A stretch of DNA of 64,000 bases from Bin87 sp963663945 (lineage in GTDB: Bacteria; Chloroflexota; Dehalococcoidia; Lucifugimonadales; UBA3495), in the NCBI GenBank assembly GCA_963663945.1, contig OY760687.1, positions 2,542,001-2,606,000 of the forward strand, in the 5' to 3' direction. Positions 1-8,768 of the stretch are shown piece by piece; position 1 is the stretch's first letter; each line of letters starts with the position of its first letter. The position numbers and the translations under genes are program-made. The notes below the pieces were generated by a model. It saw nothing but the letters and a program-made list of their open reading frames with translations. It ran no database searches and was not told where the DNA came from.

Positions 1-438
1 GGCTCCGGAACAATGGTGACAGGGCTCCACCCGATTGATCTCGATGTCCTTGTCGCAGCCGAATACGGCCTCTTCGAAGGTCAGGTTGACCCGTTGGCTG
101 ATGTCCTCGCCGGAACGGGGCTGACTGGCGGTGCGACCGCCGCCTCCGAAGAATGTGTCGAAGATGTCCCCGAAGCCACCGAACGGGTCGAAACCGTCAA
201 ACCCGCGTTCACCGCCGCCGTTCACACCGGCGTGGCCGAAGCGGTCGTAGCGGGTCCGCTTTTCCTGGTCGCTGAGGACCTGATACGCTTCGTTGATTTC
301 CTTGAACGTATCCTCAGCGCCCGGGGTTTTGTTCCGGTCGGGATGGAATTCCATCGCCTTCCTGCGGAAGGCGCGACGGATCTCCTCTTCGTTGGCTCCC
401 CGGTCGACGCCGAGGGTTTCGTAATAGTCTACGGGCAT
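1..438 (-). CDS. dnaJ: Chaperone DnaJ (5' part; gene runs off the left edge)
   Basis: Co-chaperone that stimulates the DnaK ATPase in the cytoplasm. The 146 visible codons begin MPVDYYETLGV and carry a complete J domain with the HPD tripeptide at residues 32-34, then a Gly/Phe-rich linker (about residues 75-110, repeated GF and FGG). The first zinc-binding CxxCxG motif (CHHCSG) starts just before the window edge. This makes it a true type I DnaJ and not a J-domain-only protein. The C-terminal substrate-binding domains lie outside the window. A TATAAT hexamer sits 30 bases upstream of the ATG. No grpE or dnaK is visible on the upstream side, so dnaJ starts its own transcription unit here. Confidence 0.96.
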   Translation of the reverse strand, partial: MPVDYYETLGVDRGANEEEIRRAFRRKAMEFHPDRNKTPGAEDTFKEINEAYQVLSDQEKRTRYDRFGHAGVNGGGERGFDGFDPFGGFGDIFDTFFGGGGRTASQPRSGEDISQRVNLTFEEAVFGCDKDIEINRVEPCHHCSGA

Positions 439-467
439 AGCTTTCTGGCGAGTCACAATTTGGTTCG

Positions 468-496
468 ATTATAGCCGACGCTGCGCGCAATGCTCA
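468..496 (-). promoter_or_regulatory. Putative dnaJ promoter
   Basis: On the minus strand a perfect TATAAT (468-473) lies 30 bases upstream of the dnaJ ATG. Seventeen bases further upstream is TGAGCA, a weak -35 match. No CIRCE-type inverted repeat was seen between it and the gene. Confidence 0.45.
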
Positions 497-569
497 ACAT
501 CGCGCTCGAACTGCGTAGGATCGCACGAATCGGCGTACACAGTCCAGGCACCCGAACCTACCGGCCATT

Positions 570-944
570 TCACGATAACGAACGGCCGACCAGGACGCCG
601 GCGTAGGCGGCCGCCAGCCCGACGACCAGGTTGGCAGCGATTGATATCCCGGCTCGCGCCAATTCCCCGCCGGATGCGAGCCTGACGCCGTCATATGCCA
701 GCGTGGAAAAGGTCGTGAAACCGCCCAACAGGCCAACGGTGAGCATGGCGCGCAGTTCCAAAGGCCACTCAGACCGCGTGATGAAAACCGTGGCCAGCAC
801 TCCCAGGGCGAAGGACCCGACAACGTTGACCGCGAATGTTCCTGCCACCGTGTCCGCACCCAGGTATTGAGCAGCGAGCCGCCCGGCGCCGTATCGGAGC
901 ACGGACCCGGCGGCGCCGCCGACCGCCACCAGCAGCCAGACCAC
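570..944 (-). CDS. crcB: Fluoride ion channel/exporter CrcB (Fluc)
   Basis: Small inner-membrane protein of the CrcB/Fluc family, which forms a dual-topology dimer that lets toxic fluoride out of the cell. The GTG start gives 124 residues and four hydrophobic segments, the usual size. Family signatures are visible: GSVLRYG near the N terminus and GLLGGFTTFSTLAYD in the middle, the conserved region that lines the pore. The GTG lies one base after the stop codon of the enolase-superfamily gene (TAG C GTG), so it is probably translated by coupling at the end of that catabolic operon. A longer reading frame extends upstream through the enolase gene but has no CrcB-like sequence. No fluoride riboswitch is possible at this position, because crcB has no leader of its own. 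Confidence 0.9.
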   Translation of the reverse strand: MVWLLVAVGGAAGSVLRYGAGRLAAQYLGADTVAGTFAVNVVGSFALGVLATVFITRSEWPLELRAMLTVGLLGGFTTFSTLAYDGVRLASGGELARAGISIAANLVVGLAAAYAGVLVGRSLS

Positions 945-945
945 G

Positions 946-2121
946 CTACGCCCAGGTACCGCGCCGTTCCAGGGTGCGTTCGTCGAGCTCGATACCCCAG
1001 CCGGGGCGGTCGGACAGCGTGATCTTGCCGGCGACGATTTCGGGGCGGACGGTGAAGAGTTCTTCCCAGATCGGGTCGCGGTCCGCGGACGGGAAGGTCT
1101 CACAAATTTCCCCTACTTCCAGTCCGGCCACCAGGTGACCGTGCACCTGCGGGTCGTGATGGGGAGCCAGCCGCACGTTGTCCGCAGCGCACAGGCCGGC
1201 AATGCGCAGGCATTCGGTCACGCCACCGTTGCGGGTGCTGTCGTACTGCATCACCCGGACTCCTCCCCTTCGGATGAGGTCTCGGGCGTCCCAGCGAGTC
1301 ACGGCGTTTTCCCCCGATGCGATGGGGATGGTGGTCGAGGCGGCAACTTTGCCCAGGCCCTCGACTCGGTCGTACCAGTGGACCGGCTCCTCCAGCCAGC
1401 GAAGATTGAGCGGTTCCAGCATGCGGGCGCCGCGAATTGCGGTGTCCACATCCCACCCCTCGTTGACGTCCACCATTATGTCAATGCCGTCGCCTACAGA
1501 GCTGCGAACCGCGCTGACCCGCTCGTAGTCCTCAGCCAGGCTGACGTGGCCGATCTTCAGCTTGATGGCCTCATAGCCCATGTCAACGTAGGACTCGCAC
1601 TCCTGGACCAAATCGGCGGTGGATTTGCCCTCCTGGTAGTACCCGCCGGTGACGTAGCACGGCGCGGTGTTGGAATGGCCGCCGAGCAATTTGTAAACGG
1701 GCATGTCAGCCGCTTTGCCCTTGATGTCCCACAGGGCGATATCCACCGCCGCCAACGCCGTCAGTATCTGCGGGCGTCCGAACCCGGAGGCAGCCCAGCC
1801 GATCTGATGGCACAGCCCGAACATGTCGTCCCACAGTTGTTCGTGGTCGACCGGATCGCGTCCCAGGAGCATCGGTTTGAGCAGATCCACGACGGCACGC
1901 GAGGCGCCGTCCGCATGAATGGCGCCGTCACTGTCTTGCCGATAGATTCCGGCGAAACCCTGACCAGCGCCGTGGGCCTCGCCGATACCGTAGTAACCGG
2001 CGTCGGTGTGGACACGAACCAGGAGTTCGCTCACTCGCCCGATGGGTCGCAGAGCCGTCCAGTATTCGCGATCGGGCGCGGGCCAGACCAGCGCGATCGC
2101 CTCAACGTCGTGGATTTTCAT
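946..2121 (-). CDS. Enolase-superfamily sugar-acid dehydratase (mandelate racemase/muconate lactonizing enzyme family)
   Basis: TIM-barrel enzyme of 391 residues that abstracts a proton alpha to a carboxylate with Mg2+ help; most relatives dehydrate sugar acids or racemise. The N-terminal capping domain spans about residues 1-125. Barrel landmarks are KLK at 187-189 (second Lys as base), metal ligands in VDVNEG (Asp218), LEEP (Glu244) and ASGE (Glu271), and an APHHDP segment (320-324) that could supply the catalytic histidine. The substrate cannot be read from the sequence. Its ATG overlaps the stop of the upstream FAD oxidase by four bases, and crcB follows after one base, so the three genes are co-translated. 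A second, more RhmD-like family member lies at 45.6 kb. Confidence 0.85.
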   Translation of the reverse strand: MKIHDVEAIALVWPAPDREYWTALRPIGRVSELLVRVHTDAGYYGIGEAHGAGQGFAGIYRQDSDGAIHADGASRAVVDLLKPMLLGRDPVDHEQLWDDMFGLCHQIGWAASGFGRPQILTALAAVDIALWDIKGKAADMPVYKLLGGHSNTAPCYVTGGYYQEGKSTADLVQECESYVDMGYEAIKLKIGHVSLAEDYERVSAVRSSVGDGIDIMVDVNEGWDVDTAIRGARMLEPLNLRWLEEPVHWYDRVEGLGKVAASTTIPIASGENAVTRWDARDLIRRGGVRVMQYDSTRNGGVTECLRIAGLCAADNVRLAPHHDPQVHGHLVAGLEVGEICETFPSADRDPIWEELFTVRPEIVAGKITLSDRPGWGIELDERTLERRGTWA

Positions 2122-3263
2122 GTGCCATCCTTGCCGTCGAATCTGCCCAGACGGAAAAGCCCGATGTCGTGCTCGGTCTCGCCGTGCTCCGCCAGGTCGG
2201 CCATGATTTCGCCCACCACGCTGGAGAACTTGAAGCCATGCCCGGAGAAACCGGCGGCAACGGAAACCTGGGGATGATCGGGCAGCGTATCAATGATGAA
2301 ATGCTCGTCTGGCGTGTTGGTGAACATGCAGGTCTTCAGCGCGAGGGTGGGTCCGGCTGCTTCCGGGAAGTAACGCTCGGTGAACCCTCGCAGGGCGGCT
2401 TCGTCCCGGGCGTTGGGCTCGCGATCCATGGTGTCCGGGTCGACCTGCTCGCGGAAGTGGTTGAACATGCCCAGCTTGAAGCCGGGTATACCGTAGGACG
2501 GAAAGCCGTAGAAACGGCCCTCCTCCACCTCCATGCCGAAGCACGGGAAATTCTCGGGGCGGAAAAGCTCCGGGCGATAGGGGGCAAACCACCCCAGCAC
2601 CTGCCGCTCGGGAACGGCGTGGGCAGCGACTTCTGGCGCCACTTTGCCTGCCCAGGCGCCGGCAGTGACCACCAGCCGACGGGCCGAGTAGGTATCCTTG
2701 TCCGTGGTCACGATAACTCCGCCGCCGGCGGTGGGTTCCCAGTTGACTGCGGCCTCCCGACCGTGGACCTCGGCGCCGATTTCCAGGGCCGAGGAGACGT
2801 GCCCGACAATGCACCGCTCGGAGAGAACGAACCCGCCCTGCTGCTCGTAGAGCATTTCCGCTTCTTCGGGCAGTTGATACCCCGGCCATTCCTGGTTCAC
2901 CTCGGGACCACTGAGCAGCCGATAGGGGAGATGGTGCTGTGTCACCGTTTCCAGCGAACCTTCCAACAACTGGTTTGCCCCCACGCCACCGCGCACGCAC
3001 CCGGTGGTGACCAGCAGCTTCTCGCCGGCCAGGTTTTCCAGCTGGTGCCAGAGTTCATAGGCCCGGTAGAGCAACGGAACGTAGGATGGGTCCTCGTGGT
3101 AGGCGAGGCGGATCATGCGGCTCACGCCATGGGAGGAGCCCATCTCATTGGGTATGTCGTACTGCTCCAGGCCCAACACCTTCCAGCCGCGCCGGGCCAG
3201 GTGGTAGACGGCGGAGCTTCCCATCCCGCCGACGCCAATAACTATCGCATCAAATTCACGCAT
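2118..3263 (-). CDS. FAD-dependent amine oxidase, N-methyltryptophan/sarcosine oxidase (MTOX/MSOX) type
   Basis: Flavoenzyme of 381 residues in the DAO superfamily that probably oxidises a secondary amine or N-methyl amino acid with O2. The start MREFDAIVIGVGGMGSSAVY holds the GxGGxG dinucleotide fold. Also typical of monomeric sarcosine/N-methyltryptophan oxidase are LGLEQYDIPNEMGSSHG (the E binds ribose, the SSHG region sits at the flavin), CMFTNTPDEHFIID and a C-terminal AAGFSGHGFKFSSVVGEIMADL. The Cys in KTCMFTNTPD corresponds to the cysteine that covalently holds FAD in MSOX (family knowledge). This ATG was chosen because AGGA lies eight bases upstream; an in-frame ATG 16 codons earlier has no support. 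It is coupled to the downstream enolase gene by an ATGA overlap. Confidence 0.88.
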   Translation of the reverse strand: MREFDAIVIGVGGMGSSAVYHLARRGWKVLGLEQYDIPNEMGSSHGVSRMIRLAYHEDPSYVPLLYRAYELWHQLENLAGEKLLVTTGCVRGGVGANQLLEGSLETVTQHHLPYRLLSGPEVNQEWPGYQLPEEAEMLYEQQGGFVLSERCIVGHVSSALEIGAEVHGREAAVNWEPTAGGGVIVTTDKDTYSARRLVVTAGAWAGKVAPEVAAHAVPERQVLGWFAPYRPELFRPENFPCFGMEVEEGRFYGFPSYGIPGFKLGMFNHFREQVDPDTMDREPNARDEAALRGFTERYFPEAAGPTLALKTCMFTNTPDEHFIIDTLPDHPQVSVAAGFSGHGFKFSSVVGEIMADLAEHGETEHDIGLFRLGRFDGKDGT

Positions 3264-3326
3264 TGCTTTTCCTGAGTGGTTTCTGGGATCCCGCGGACGC
3301 GGGCATGGCAAAGTGGTAGGCGAAAC

Positions 3327-4244
3327 CTACGCTCGCGGCAGCGGGTTGCCCGGCGTGGTCATGCGCAGGCTGTACACCGAGGTGCGGGCGGTGAATAGCA
3401 TGGTCCGGAAGTCCGGTCCGCCAAAGGCGCAGTTGGCCGGTATCTCCGGGACCCGGATGATGCCCAGGTGCTCGCCAGCCGGGGAAAATACCCACACGCC
3501 GCCGGAGCCGGTGCAATATACCCGACCTTCGGCGTCGACCTTCATACCGTCGGGCACGCCGTCCTCGGCGGAGGCCATGCTGCCGAAAACGCGGCTGTTG
3601 CTCAGCGATCCGTCGGCCGCCACGTCGTAGGCCTGAATGAACTGGTTCTGCTTGACCTCGCCGTCCCAGTACTGGTCGGGCCGCTCGCCCAGTTTGCGGG
3701 TGTTGGACGCATACAGCACCGACTCATCAGGCGAGAAGGCAATGCCATTGGGGAAGTCGATGTCGTGGGCGGACAGGTCCACGGTTCCGTCGGGAGCGAT
3801 GCGATGGATGGTGCCGGGCCATTGGATCTCCTGCTCGGCCTCCGGAACGCGCCCGCTGGGGTTGGTGATGAAGATGCTGCCGTCGCTGCGGCACACGATG
3901 TCGTTGGGCCGGTGGAATCGCTTGCCGTCCCACCGATCGGCCACCACGTTGATGGTGCCGTCGGCCTCCATGCGGGTGATGCGTCGGTTGTCGCCTTCGC
4001 ACATGAGCAGGCGGCCCTGCAGGTCCAGGGTCATCCCGTTGGTGCCGCCGCTGGGCTCGCGGATGATGTCGGGCGTGCCGCCGGCGGGAGACATGCGGTG
4101 GATCACGGGGGGCTCGCGCCTCAGGTCGACAAACAGCCAATAGCCGTCGGGGTGCCACAGCGGGCCCTCGGTGAACGCGAAATTGGTGGCCAACTGCTGC
4201 GCTTCCTGGTTGGGTTCCACGATGCCAGGCAGGTATTCGGGCAT
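3327..4244 (-). CDS. SMP-30/gluconolactonase/LRE family lactonase
   Basis: Six-bladed beta-propeller hydrolase, 305 residues, expected to open sugar lactones using one divalent metal. The conserved metal ligands are visible in order: Glu in NFAFTEGPLW, Asn in RPNDIV, and the NGIAFSPDESVLYASNT stretch holding the Asn and Asp ligands. AGGAGG stands seven bases before the ATG. Position between an aminotransferase and an amine oxidase/dehydratase pair, all on one strand, fits a sugar-acid or related catabolic pathway in which it hydrolyses a lactone before the dehydratase acts; that order is inference. There is no signal peptide, so it is cytoplasmic. Confidence 0.88.
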   Translation of the reverse strand: MPEYLPGIVEPNQEAQQLATNFAFTEGPLWHPDGYWLFVDLRREPPVIHRMSPAGGTPDIIREPSGGTNGMTLDLQGRLLMCEGDNRRITRMEADGTINVVADRWDGKRFHRPNDIVCRSDGSIFITNPSGRVPEAEQEIQWPGTIHRIAPDGTVDLSAHDIDFPNGIAFSPDESVLYASNTRKLGERPDQYWDGEVKQNQFIQAYDVAADGSLSNSRVFGSMASAEDGVPDGMKVDAEGRVYCTGSGGVWVFSPAGEHLGIIRVPEIPANCAFGGPDFRTMLFTARTSVYSLRMTTPGNPLPRA

Positions 4245-4281
4245 GGTTCGCCTCCTCGGCGTAGGTATGGGGTACGGGAGA

Positions 4282-5196
4282 CTAGGACGGCAGGTGCGCG
4301 AGATATTGTTCGGCGAAGTCCATGCCGACGAGATCGCTGAAGGCGGTCATCAGGCGTTCGGTGACAGGTCCGGGGACGTTTCCGTTGCCGACGGTTGCGC
4401 CGTTGACCGCCGACACCGGGCAGATGCACAGGCTGGTGGAAGTCAGGAACGCTTCATCGGCAGTGTAGGCGTCGTACAGATCAATGTCACATTCGGCGGT
4501 GGCAAGCCCCAACCCGTCGGCCAGCTCCAGGGCCTGGTTGCGGGTGACGCCTTCCAGCACGTACTGCGACTTGGGGGTCATCACCGCGCCGTCCTTGACC
4601 AGGAAGACGTTGCTGCCGCGGCCCTCGGTCAGATTGCCAAATTCGTCCAGCAGGATGGCCCAGGCGTCCTGATCCTCTCCCTGCACTTCCAACTCGCCCA
4701 TGATGAGATTGAGGTAGTTGTGAGTCTTGGCGCGGGGGCTGAGGAAACGGGGAGGTATGCGCGCCACCGACGGGGTGCTGATGCGCGCGCCGTCCCGGTA
4801 CAGCGGGGCGCGAGCGGCAAAGGGGATGGCATGGCTCTCTATAATGATGGTGGGCTGCGGGCCGCCGGAGCGATTGGCGCCCTCCACGCCGCGGCTGATG
4901 CGCTGCATCACCCACATATCCTGACCCGGAGGCAGCAGGGGATGGTTGTGCGCGACCACGGCCTCGGTGGCTTCGGTCATCTCGGCCTTGCTCATTCCCA
5001 CATCGATACGCAGGTACCGCAGGGAGTTGTAAAGACGATCGATGTGGCGATCCAGCCGGAAAGTCTGGCCGCCGAAAGTGCGGGTGGCGTCGAACACCGC
5101 GTCGCCGTACAGGAATCCGCGGTCGTAAATCGACAGCGCAACCTGGCTGGCGGGGGTCATCTCACCGTTGAAATAGACGATCATTTCGTCTGCCAT
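4282..5196 (-). CDS. Class IV aminotransferase (branched-chain / D-amino-acid type)
   Basis: PLP enzyme of 304 residues. Fold-type IV hallmarks are all present: YDRGFLYGDAVFDATRTFGG near the N terminus, RLDRHIDRLYNS, the PLP lysine in SPRAKTHNYLNL, and LTEGRGSNVFLVKDG, where Glu holds the pyridine nitrogen. It could be an IlvE-like, D-alanine or (R)-amine transaminase; motifs alone do not separate these. An ATG nine bases upstream is usually considered first, but the GAGGG sequence touches it directly and stands nine bases before this ATG, so this start is preferred. No branched-chain biosynthesis genes are nearby, and a role in the surrounding catabolic cluster is more likely. Confidence 0.87.
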   Translation of the reverse strand: MADEMIVYFNGEMTPASQVALSIYDRGFLYGDAVFDATRTFGGQTFRLDRHIDRLYNSLRYLRIDVGMSKAEMTEATEAVVAHNHPLLPPGQDMWVMQRISRGVEGANRSGGPQPTIIIESHAIPFAARAPLYRDGARISTPSVARIPPRFLSPRAKTHNYLNLIMGELEVQGEDQDAWAILLDEFGNLTEGRGSNVFLVKDGAVMTPKSQYVLEGVTRNQALELADGLGLATAECDIDLYDAYTADEAFLTSTSLCICPVSAVNGATVGNGNVPGPVTERLMTAFSDLVGMDFAEQYLAHLPS

Positions 5197-5239
5197 GTTT
5201 ACCATCCCTCAAATGTATACGGGTTTTGTCCGACCGGGT

Positions 5240-6142
5240 TCACGCGTCCGTGCGCTTGATTTGGAACTGGGCCTGCTCTTCCATGGGCAGCACGATGGCC
5301 GCGCTGTCCAGGTCGCCCAACCCCTGCTCGACGGCCTCCGCCAGCAATTTGTAGGCCAGGTCACCGGCGGCGATCGGGGTTCCCAGGTCGCGAGCCATCT
5401 CCTGGATGAGCCCCAGGTCCTTGAGGAACACTCGTAACTGGGTGCGTATGCCGTCGAAATCCCGGTCAAGCATGGCCGGAGCATTGCGTCCGAGGAGGAA
5501 ACTCTGTCCCCATCCCGAGTTGACCAATTCGAAAACCAACGCCGGGTCGGCGCCCGATTTCGCCCCGAGCAGCATTGCCTCGGCAGCAGCCACCATGTGG
5601 ATGCCCACCAGCAACTGGTTCACCAGCTTCGCAGCGGTGCCGGAACCGGTGGGGCCAACATGGCGCACCACGGCTCCCATCACGTCGAACAGGGGCTGGG
5701 CCGCCTCGTAGGCACCGGCCGGGCCACCCACCATGATGGTCAGGGTGCCGTCGGTGGCGCGCTCGGTACCACCGCTGATGGGCGCGTCGAGGAACATGGC
5801 GCCACGCTTTTCGGCGGCTGCGGCGCAGGCCTTCGAAGTCGACGCTCCAACGGTGCTGTGATCGACGATTATCTGGCCGGGGCGAGCATTGGGCAGCGCG
5901 CCGTCGTCACCGAGCAACACCGCCTCGCACGTTGCCACGTCAGGCAAGCAGGCCAGCACAATGTCGCAATTGGCCATCACCTCCGCGGTGGACGCCGCGG
6001 CCGTGGCCCCGGCATCGGCGATCTGTCGGACCTTCTCCTGGCTCCGATTGTGGACCGTGACGTCGTGGCCCGCGCGCAGCAGATTGTAGGCCATGGGTAA
6101 TCCCATGCGGCCCAAACCGATGAAACCAATCTTTTCAGCCAA
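5240..6142 (-). CDS. 3-hydroxyisobutyrate dehydrogenase family NAD(P)-dependent oxidoreductase
   Basis: Beta-hydroxyacid dehydrogenase of 300 residues. The Rossmann motif GFIGLGRMGLPMAYNL opens the protein, followed by HNRS, which suggests NADP preference by the Arg-Ser after strand two. The substrate motif DAPISGGTERATDGTL and the catalytic Lys in GSGTAAKLVNQLL are intact. Likely substrates are 3-hydroxyisobutyrate, tartronate semialdehyde or a related beta-hydroxyacid. The start is TTG, supported by GGAG nine bases upstream. A paralogue with the same architecture is found on the other strand at 19.9 kb. Confidence 0.88.
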   Translation of the reverse strand: MAEKIGFIGLGRMGLPMAYNLLRAGHDVTVHNRSQEKVRQIADAGATAAASTAEVMANCDIVLACLPDVATCEAVLLGDDGALPNARPGQIIVDHSTVGASTSKACAAAAEKRGAMFLDAPISGGTERATDGTLTIMVGGPAGAYEAAQPLFDVMGAVVRHVGPTGSGTAAKLVNQLLVGIHMVAAAEAMLLGAKSGADPALVFELVNSGWGQSFLLGRNAPAMLDRDFDGIRTQLRVFLKDLGLIQEMARDLGTPIAAGDLAYKLLAEAVEQGLGDLDSAAIVLPMEEQAQFQIKRTDA

Positions 6143-6248
6143 GATTCAAACTCCGGAGTGCAGGATACCAGCCGCTACAGTCTAACAAGGCCATCGGCGG
6201 TTCGCGCTACACACGACGCGGGCGCATAACTGTGCGATCGGGCACGGA

Positions 6249-7040
6249 TCAGATGAGGCCTTCCGCGATCGCTGCGGCCTCCACCAAATCCCACCCGTCT
6301 TCGATGCCCGGCAGCAATCGGTCACAGGCCTCGGCCTTGAGCACCGCGCGGCCAGCATCATCGCGGTCGTCGACTGACACCAACGCCGCCGTCACCTGCG
6401 CGGCCTCGGCGGGATCCACCTCAGGCCGGGCGGTGAAGCAGCAATGGCTGTAACCCGGGCTGCTCCAGAACACCTTCAGTTCTTCGGTGTTGATACCGTG
6501 CCGCTCGTTCAAGGTGTCGAGGGCGCGGGCGCTGATGGCGCCGGCATCGTAGGAGCGGTTCAACACCTGCAGGGCCACATCGACCTGGTCGGAGCCGTGT
6601 TGCTGGTCGCGCTGGTCATAGAAATCGGCGGCCGCGAGCGTGCGAGACGGGTGGATGCCCATCTGCTTGAGGAAATATACGGGCAGGAGGCCAGCTTCCA
6701 CCGAGTCCCGCGCGGCAAAGGCGAACCGGGTGCCGGGCAGGTCCTCCACGGTGTCGATCGTGGAATCGGCGCGGGTGATGAACCTGGTGGTGAAATCGAT
6801 ATCAACGTCGCGCAGAGCCAGCACCGGCGCTCCGTCGGGCAGAGCGCGGCGCATCTTCACATGGGACAACGGGCCATTCCAGGCAAGGTTGATTTCCCCC
6901 CGCGCGAAGGCGTCCACCATCTCGTCATAGCCGGAATAAAGCACCCAATCGAACTCGACGCCATTGCGTCGGAATACCGTTTCGAGGGCACGGCAAAGGT
7001 CGAGGTGTGCCGGGGAACCTGTAGCGCCTAATCGGATCAT
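6249..7040 (-). CDS. PhnD-type (phosphate/phosphonate) substrate-binding protein, apparently cytoplasmic
   Basis: Protein of 263 residues with the periplasmic-binding-protein fold of the PhnD/SsuA-like group: the N-terminal IRLGATGSP strand, then LAWNGPLSHVK, DLPGTRFAFAARDSVEAGLLP and the DQVDVALQVLNRSYDAGAIS hinge region. It starts directly at strand one. There is no signal peptide or lipobox, and an excellent ribosome site (AGGAGGTGAT, four bases before the ATG) fixes this start. No permease or ATPase is adjacent. It may therefore be an intracellular sensor or ligand carrier and not a transporter subunit; the ligand is unknown. Confidence 0.72.
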   Translation of the reverse strand: MIRLGATGSPAHLDLCRALETVFRRNGVEFDWVLYSGYDEMVDAFARGEINLAWNGPLSHVKMRRALPDGAPVLALRDVDIDFTTRFITRADSTIDTVEDLPGTRFAFAARDSVEAGLLPVYFLKQMGIHPSRTLAAADFYDQRDQQHGSDQVDVALQVLNRSYDAGAISARALDTLNERHGINTEELKVFWSSPGYSHCCFTARPEVDPAEAAQVTAALVSVDDRDDAGRAVLKAEACDRLLPGIEDGWDLVEAAAIAEGLI

Positions 7041-7200
7041 CGGATCACCTCCTGTCGTGGTGATTTCCTGCCGTGTCTAACGCCAGTCTCTGCCTGTTGC
7101 TCGAGCGCAGTCTATCACCAGGTCAAACCGCTGCCAATTGAGCACAATGGGGCGCGGCAGCAAGATCGTATGCGGTGGTGTGCTGCGCAACGTTCGTGGA

Positions 7201-8739
7201 CTACGGGCCGGTTTCTCCGGGGCGCGCCGACTGGCCGTCGCGCATCAACAGCGTTGGAATGATTGCGATGATGGCGACAATTCCGGCGGCTCGGAAAAAG
7301 GCGTGGAACAGGTCGAGGCTGGCCATCTGCAGAAACGTCCGGTATTCGGCGAACTCCCGGGCTCGGGCGCCTGCGTCCAGGCCGGGTATGGTCAGGGGAG
7401 ACGGCGTTTCGGTCAATATCGCCAGCATCTGATTCACGCCCCACGCCGAAAGCGCGGCGATCCCCAGCGTCATCCCCAGCATGCGGGCCACGACGATCAT
7501 CGACGCGGCCACCGCCCGATAGTCAGCAGGAGCCGAGAACACTGCCCGGTGCATCAGGGGCGCCACCACCAGGCCGAATCCAGCGCCGGCAAGAACCATG
7601 TCAGCGGTCAGACGGGGCTCGGCGATGTCAACCGGCCAGCCGCTCAGGCGGAACATGCCAATTGCGATCAACGCCAGCCCAGGAACTGTGATCCATCGCG
7701 CGTCGAACCGCCTCAAGAGCAGCCCACCCACCACCGCGAATACCGGGATAGTTGCAGTCATTCTGAGCAGCCACAACGCGGCGGTGAACGGATCGACGGG
7801 ACGATGCGGCACGTTCATCACCGTGTTGGCCATGATTACCGTGCTGGCCATGGCGACGACGAGAGCGCTTCCAATCAGCAACTGGGTCGCATTTGCCATC
7901 AGGAACGCGCGGGCCTGCAACAGCATCGGCGACAGGAGCGGCTGCTCGACGCGGAAATGGACCACGACCAGGGCCGCCCCGCACAACACGCATCCCGCCA
8001 AAAACCCCCAGGGGGTCCACGAAGACAGAGCGAACAAACCGTCGTGGGCGATAGCCAGGCACAGCAACACGAGGGCCAGGGTCAGGAAGACGGCCCCCCA
8101 ATAGTCCATCCGGGCTCCCTCGTTGCGCCGCTCCGGAAGGAACACCAGAGCGATCGCAATGGCGGCGGCCTGGGGAACGTTGAGCCAGAATATGGCCCGC
8201 CATCCCCACAGTTCGATCACCGCTCCGCCGTACGCCGGGCCCAGCATGCTTCCAGCCTCGGCGGCGCCGGCCACAATGCCCAGCGCCAAGCCGCGTTGGG
8301 CTGGAGAAACCAGGGCGGCGGCGATGGCCAGGCTCACCGGCACGGCACCGCCGCCGCCGATGGCCTGGATCACCCGGGCTGCGATTATCTGATGCAGGGG
8401 TTCCAGGTTCGAGTTCAACCACGCCCACTGCCCGGCCACGGCAACCAGGGTGGTGCCGAGGGCAAATACGGCCAGCGATAGGAGGTAAACGCGCCGGTAA
8501 CCATGAACGTCGGCCAGCCGACCGAGCAACGGCATCGCTGCGGTATAGCCCAGTAGATAGGCGGTAACCACCCAGATCACCGATTCGAACCGCAGGATGG
8601 GGATCTTGAGATCGGCCATGATCGCGGGCAGTGCCGTGATCACCACCGTCTGGTCCAGCGCGGTGACGAAAGTGCCCACCGCCACGACTCCTACCAGAGC
8701 CCACGGCGACAATCTTGGCCGAGTGAACGTCACGGACAT
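7201..8739 (-). CDS. MFS exporter, DHA2 (EmrB/QacA) family, 14 membrane segments
   Basis: Inner-membrane drug:H+ antiporter of 512 residues with about 14 hydrophobic helices. Motifs of the family include ALDQTVVITALPAIMADL in helix 1 (the D1/C motif of DHA2), GRLADVHGYRR after helix 2 (motif A, loop 2-3), and RVIQAIGGGGAVPVSLAI in helix 4 (motif B with its Arg). Helix 5 carries GLALGIVAGAAEAGSMLGPAYGG (motif C, antiporter type). A second DHA2 exporter is at 50-51.5 kb. The gene stands alone on its strand, with 160 bases to the gene below and 29 to the gene above. Substrate unknown. Confidence 0.88.
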   Translation of the reverse strand: MSVTFTRPRLSPWALVGVVAVGTFVTALDQTVVITALPAIMADLKIPILRFESVIWVVTAYLLGYTAAMPLLGRLADVHGYRRVYLLSLAVFALGTTLVAVAGQWAWLNSNLEPLHQIIAARVIQAIGGGGAVPVSLAIAAALVSPAQRGLALGIVAGAAEAGSMLGPAYGGAVIELWGWRAIFWLNVPQAAAIAIALVFLPERRNEGARMDYWGAVFLTLALVLLCLAIAHDGLFALSSWTPWGFLAGCVLCGAALVVVHFRVEQPLLSPMLLQARAFLMANATQLLIGSALVVAMASTVIMANTVMNVPHRPVDPFTAALWLLRMTATIPVFAVVGGLLLRRFDARWITVPGLALIAIGMFRLSGWPVDIAEPRLTADMVLAGAGFGLVVAPLMHRAVFSAPADYRAVAASMIVVARMLGMTLGIAALSAWGVNQMLAILTETPSPLTIPGLDAGARAREFAEYRTFLQMASLDLFHAFFRAAGIVAIIAIIPTLLMRDGQSARPGETGP

Positions 8740-8768
8740 CCGTGCAGCCAGCCGCGATCCCGCAGTAG

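Noticed and set aside
13..474. Plus-strand open frame at the left end
   Set aside because: It is the complement of the dnaJ coding sequence.
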